Source: Planctomycetota bacterium
GTDB lineage: Bacteria; Planctomycetota; UBA1135; JACQFD01
Direction of reading: 5' to 3'
Length of the DNA stretch: 64,000 nt
Assembly: GCA_016792805.1 (NCBI GenBank)
Contig: JAEUHX010000032.1
Span: forward strand, 1 to 64,000
The position numbers and the translations under genes were made by a program. Below are positions 62,501 to 64,000 of this stretch, one piece after another. The notes under the pieces were generated by a model that had not been told where the DNA came from, searched no databases, and saw nothing but the letters and a program-made list of their open reading frames with translations. Every line of letters begins with the position of its first letter. Position 1 is the stretch's first letter.

Positions 62501-64000
62501 ACGGAGAAGGACTCCGGCAAGGCGGTCACTCGCGTGACGCTCGCCAAGGGTGGCCGCTACGTCCTTCGCGCCGAAGGGGCCGACCGATTCGGCACGGCCG
62601 TCGTCGGTGAAGCGGAGGTGGAGATCTCCGGCGACGACGATTCGCGTAAGTTGCGTTTCTTCCTCGATCGCGATGAGTGGAAGCTCGGCGAGGCGGTGCG
62701 CGCGCGCGTCATCTCGCGCATGGGCGCGGAGCGCTCGGCCTTGGTGACCGCGGAGGGCGCGGGAATCCTCGCCTACCGAGTCGTCAAAATTCCCAAGGGC
62801 GAGAGCGCCCTCGAGTGGACGATCGACGAGGTGCTTGCGCCGCAGGCGACTCTCGCGATGGCGGCGGTCGACGCCTGGAAGCTCTACACCGCGGCGAAGA
62901 AGATCACAGTTTCCAAGGATCTTCGGGTGGAGGTCAAGGCGCCGAGCGCGCCGGTCAAGCCCGGGGCCGAGGTCGCGCTGGACGTGACGGTACGCGACGC
63001 CCGCGGCAATCCCGTGGCGACCGATGTGTTGCTCTCGGTCGTCGACTCCGCATTCTTGGCGTTGCGTCCGGACAACACTCCGTCGCTCACGGAGCACTTC
63101 TTCTCGGCGCGCCGCGACGCGGGAACGGTTGCGGCTTCGTCCTGCGGCTTCGAGTACAAGCCGCCGACGCGAAAAGTGGCCTCTGATCTGGCGGCGGAGG
63201 AGGAGCGCAAGCGCCAGGTCCCGGCGCCGGCTCCCGCAGCGCCGAGCGGCGATCCCGCGGCGTTCGCGCTCGACGATGCCAAGAGATCCGAGGAACTTGT
63301 CGGCGGGCTCGCCAAGGAGACGGATTCCGGCCCGCGGATCCACAGGATCACCGGTCCCAAGGAGGGCAAGTCGGACGAATCTGGGGAGCTGGGAGAGGAG
63401 CTGTCGGATAAGCTCGCTGCCGTGGGATATGTTGCAACCGGAGGAGGCGGGGGCGGCAAGGGCGGCCAATTCGCGGGTCGCTCCGGCAGCTCGTCGACTC
63501 GAGGAGCCAAGGCGCGACAGGCTCTGAAGCCTGGCGCGTTCCAAGGTGCCGCGGGAGAACCGGGAGGACGCGAAGCATACTATTTTGGACTCACGCGCGA
63601 GGGCGGGGCGCTCGAGCTCGGTCGCGGATTTGTTGAGACGGGCGGGCTGCCGGGATGGGGTGAATCGAACGGAGCGCTCGCCGATCCGATCCGTCGCGAG
63701 TTCTCGGCGACGGCGGTCTTCGAAACGGTTGTGACCACGGCAGAGGGAGTCGGGAAGCTGGTTGTGAAGTCTCCCGATTCGTCGACGGAGTGGACGGTCC
63801 GTGCGCGCGGCGTGAGCCGCGCGACGGAGCTCGGCGAAGCGAAAGCAACTTATATCGCCCGCCGGGAGCTGGAAGCGACGCTGCGTCTACCCGGCGCCTT
63901 CGCCGAGGGCGACCGCGTCGAGTCGGTGGGGCTTGTCCGCAACGTGGGCACGGAGAAGCGCTCGGTCGAGACGAAGCTCACTCTTACCGGCGCATCCGGC
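59579..64000 (+). CDS. TPR-containing alpha-2-macroglobulin-like protein, 3' end outside window
   Basis: 1474 codons in the window without a stop. N-terminal membrane/signal segment (VLVLGLLLGGLAAVGVAA), then about 520 residues of TPR/Sel1-like helices (KEAAELLAQ, DASGAADAFESYGKDFP, LLYEDKMFDFEKALTEYGKV). From about 530 the protein is MG-domain-like: RVRVFHLDLEAFFRAKL, NARTGEPMPGVRVVASDG, LTARGLLVTDRASYRPGETVRAWGVLR and VRDARGNPVATDVLLSVVDSAFLAL are typical of bacterial A2M (MG1-MG7). A Gly/Ser-rich tract lies near residue 1285-1310. No thioester CxEQ seen up to the edge. Bacterial A2Ms trap periplasmic proteases, usually beside PBP1C; the flank needed to test that lies outside. Confidence 0.9.
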   Translation, partial: MTLASFWARPRVLVLGLLLGGLAAVGVAASLPGADETARKAKVLLMDRQFKEAAELLAQDPGTGDDAATRRFLRGHALLMAGDASGAADAFESYGKDFPTGADATRARLALAAAKRAQKEFAAAAAIDRDQLKALLSPARRLELAKVYLDYAEKAEKGPEPVWTRARTFFDLALSLELPPADDARVREKAAEMSEKAGELPDALARMRAVKQAHGDGKDGMVRFRIGELERLTGDVRGARRTYQDFLKDFAKSEKAPKAAYGIALSHGMPTPGDDESLARGVAAAKAVISQFPAAPEARDAAFAIAQAELHRTRFDEAVRDLQAFVSSTAQDQAAKDPRVATARAWVGDALAAQARYAEAIEAWQLYLREHPTHGEFARVHRAIVDAEHATAMAAVKEAMESPEKAKELGDRARAALLAFLGAHPLDNRQAAASLWLGSIEEARERYDAARDEYAKLASKYARTREASEAQFRVGLLYEDKMFDFEKALTEYGKVQGPFADQARRRIAALKEKSLSVATKRTYQTDEEPSIEITSRNLEKVRVRVFHLDLEAFFRAKLASPAIESLDVEVIAPDAQREVPTSPYVPHQQTTRPIALAELRGKPGAYVVKVDGGELEATTLVLVSDLVLISKAGRRDALVFAQNARTGEPMPGVRVVASDGSKVLFEENTGADGVLLKRDDAIASAGRLVLYGSSAGGAAVVGLDFSSLGAAAALTARGLLVTDRASYRPGETVRAWGVLRTVKDGSYAVEEGRKVRTVLRDASGAELASVAGALSAFGTTKAELTIPGAAALGTWSAAVLDAANGEVLAVKSVDVEEVRRERLRLSVELDRAVVMRGETVKATIRASYFSGGPLARRALMVQPPGADLLTLTTDEKGEANCTIETRDLAEEGTQVVSARLAEEPVFGVAELVVATVEFRPSVSLLQPVALAGEGFDVTVETKSVARKPVGAELKLNILRREEKGLRKVEEKAIQTEKDSGKAVTRVTLAKGGRYVLRAEGADRFGTAVVGEAEVEISGDDDSRKLRFFLDRDEWKLGEAVRARVISRMGAERSALVTAEGAGILAYRVVKIPKGESALEWTIDEVLAPQATLAMAAVDAWKLYTAAKKITVSKDLRVEVKAPSAPVKPGAEVALDVTVRDARGNPVATDVLLSVVDSAFLALRPDNTPSLTEHFFSARRDAGTVAASSCGFEYKPPTRKVASDLAAEEERKRQVPAPAPAAPSGDPAAFALDDAKRSEELVGGLAKETDSGPRIHRITGPKEGKSDESGELGEELSDKLAAVGYVATGGGGGGKGGQFAGRSGSSSTRGAKARQALKPGAFQGAAGEPGGREAYYFGLTREGGALELGRGFVETGGLPGWGESNGALADPIRREFSATAVFETVVTTAEGVGKLVVKSPDSSTEWTVRARGVSRATELGEAKATYIARRELEATLRLPGAFAEGDRVESVGLVRNVGTEKRSVETKLTLTGASG

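Noticed and set aside
61442..63544. 700-codon minus-strand frame
   Set aside because: Antisense of the A2M-like gene, with Arg/His/Leu-rich composition and no recognisable domain.

Overview
This 64 kb window is high-GC bacterial chromosome (my estimate is about 65% GC) with densely packed genes, many joined by ATGA or GTGA overlaps. It starts inside a 23S rRNA gene, followed by 5S rRNA and a clear terminator. The mix of genes resembles Planctomycetota or a related deep lineage: multiheme cytochromes, exported proteins with carboxypeptidase-regulatory-like domains, a membrane-tethered ECF sigma factor, M14 peptidases with DxDxDG inserts, and secreted beta-helix and FG-GAP proteins. This placement is an inference from gene content. 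No 16S rRNA or classical marker protein is present.

Layout. 1-2.4 kb: 23S and 5S rRNA. 2.5-8.4 kb: exported HEAT-repeat protein, lytic transglycosylase, degenerate histidine-phosphatase-like protein, [2Fe-2S] ferredoxin, ElbB-like protein, TlpA-like thioredoxin. 8.4-15.2 kb: a small molybdopterin oxidoreductase, then a minus-strand respiratory operon of Rieske protein, cytochrome b, octaheme HAO-like cytochrome, NapA nitrate reductase and a tetraheme NapB-like lipoprotein. This looks like a quinol-to-nitrate/nitrite chain. 15.3-23 kb: inositol-monophosphatase-like enzyme and aldehyde dehydrogenase, gamma-glutamyltranspeptidase, a GT-C-like membrane protein, an AIM24 protein. 23.1-30 kb: two coupled M14 carboxypeptidases (the first apparently inactive), a zinc metallopeptidase and an MBL-fold hydrolase. 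30.1-34.1 kb: a pentaheme-cytochrome/HEAT fusion coupled to a MOSC gene. 34.2-37.5 kb: two divergent membrane-anchored regulatory-like proteins, one split by an in-frame TAA.

37.6-42.9 kb is the most interesting part. A two-gene operon of secreted proteins (FG-GAP, then a propeller-like protein) begins with a strong ribosome binding site and ATG. These are followed, within the signal-peptide region, by five perfect copies of an 8-bp repeat. With five copies the start is out of frame with the body of the gene; with three or six it is in frame and gives a signal peptide. That is the expected architecture of a phase-variable surface or secreted protein. The operon lies between comM (yifB) and a 103-bp, nearly identical duplicate of the comM 3' region.

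42.9-50.4 kb: SGNH hydrolase, metallo-beta-lactamase-fold lipoprotein, DUF4097-like repeat protein, and an overlapping operon of a radical-SAM-like protein, an exported epimerase and an MFS/NTT-like transporter. 50.5-56.3 kb: secreted beta-helix protein, ECF sigma factor fused to a membrane segment and a large sensor-like domain, a small SnoaL/DUF4440-like lipoprotein, and a secreted alpha/beta hydrolase. 56.3-57.2 kb: a gene-free block of long repeats and GC-rich palindromes. 57.2-64 kb: a glycosidase-like protein and a TPR/alpha-2-macroglobulin-like protein that runs off the end. I saw no transposase, integrase, CRISPR array or tRNA.
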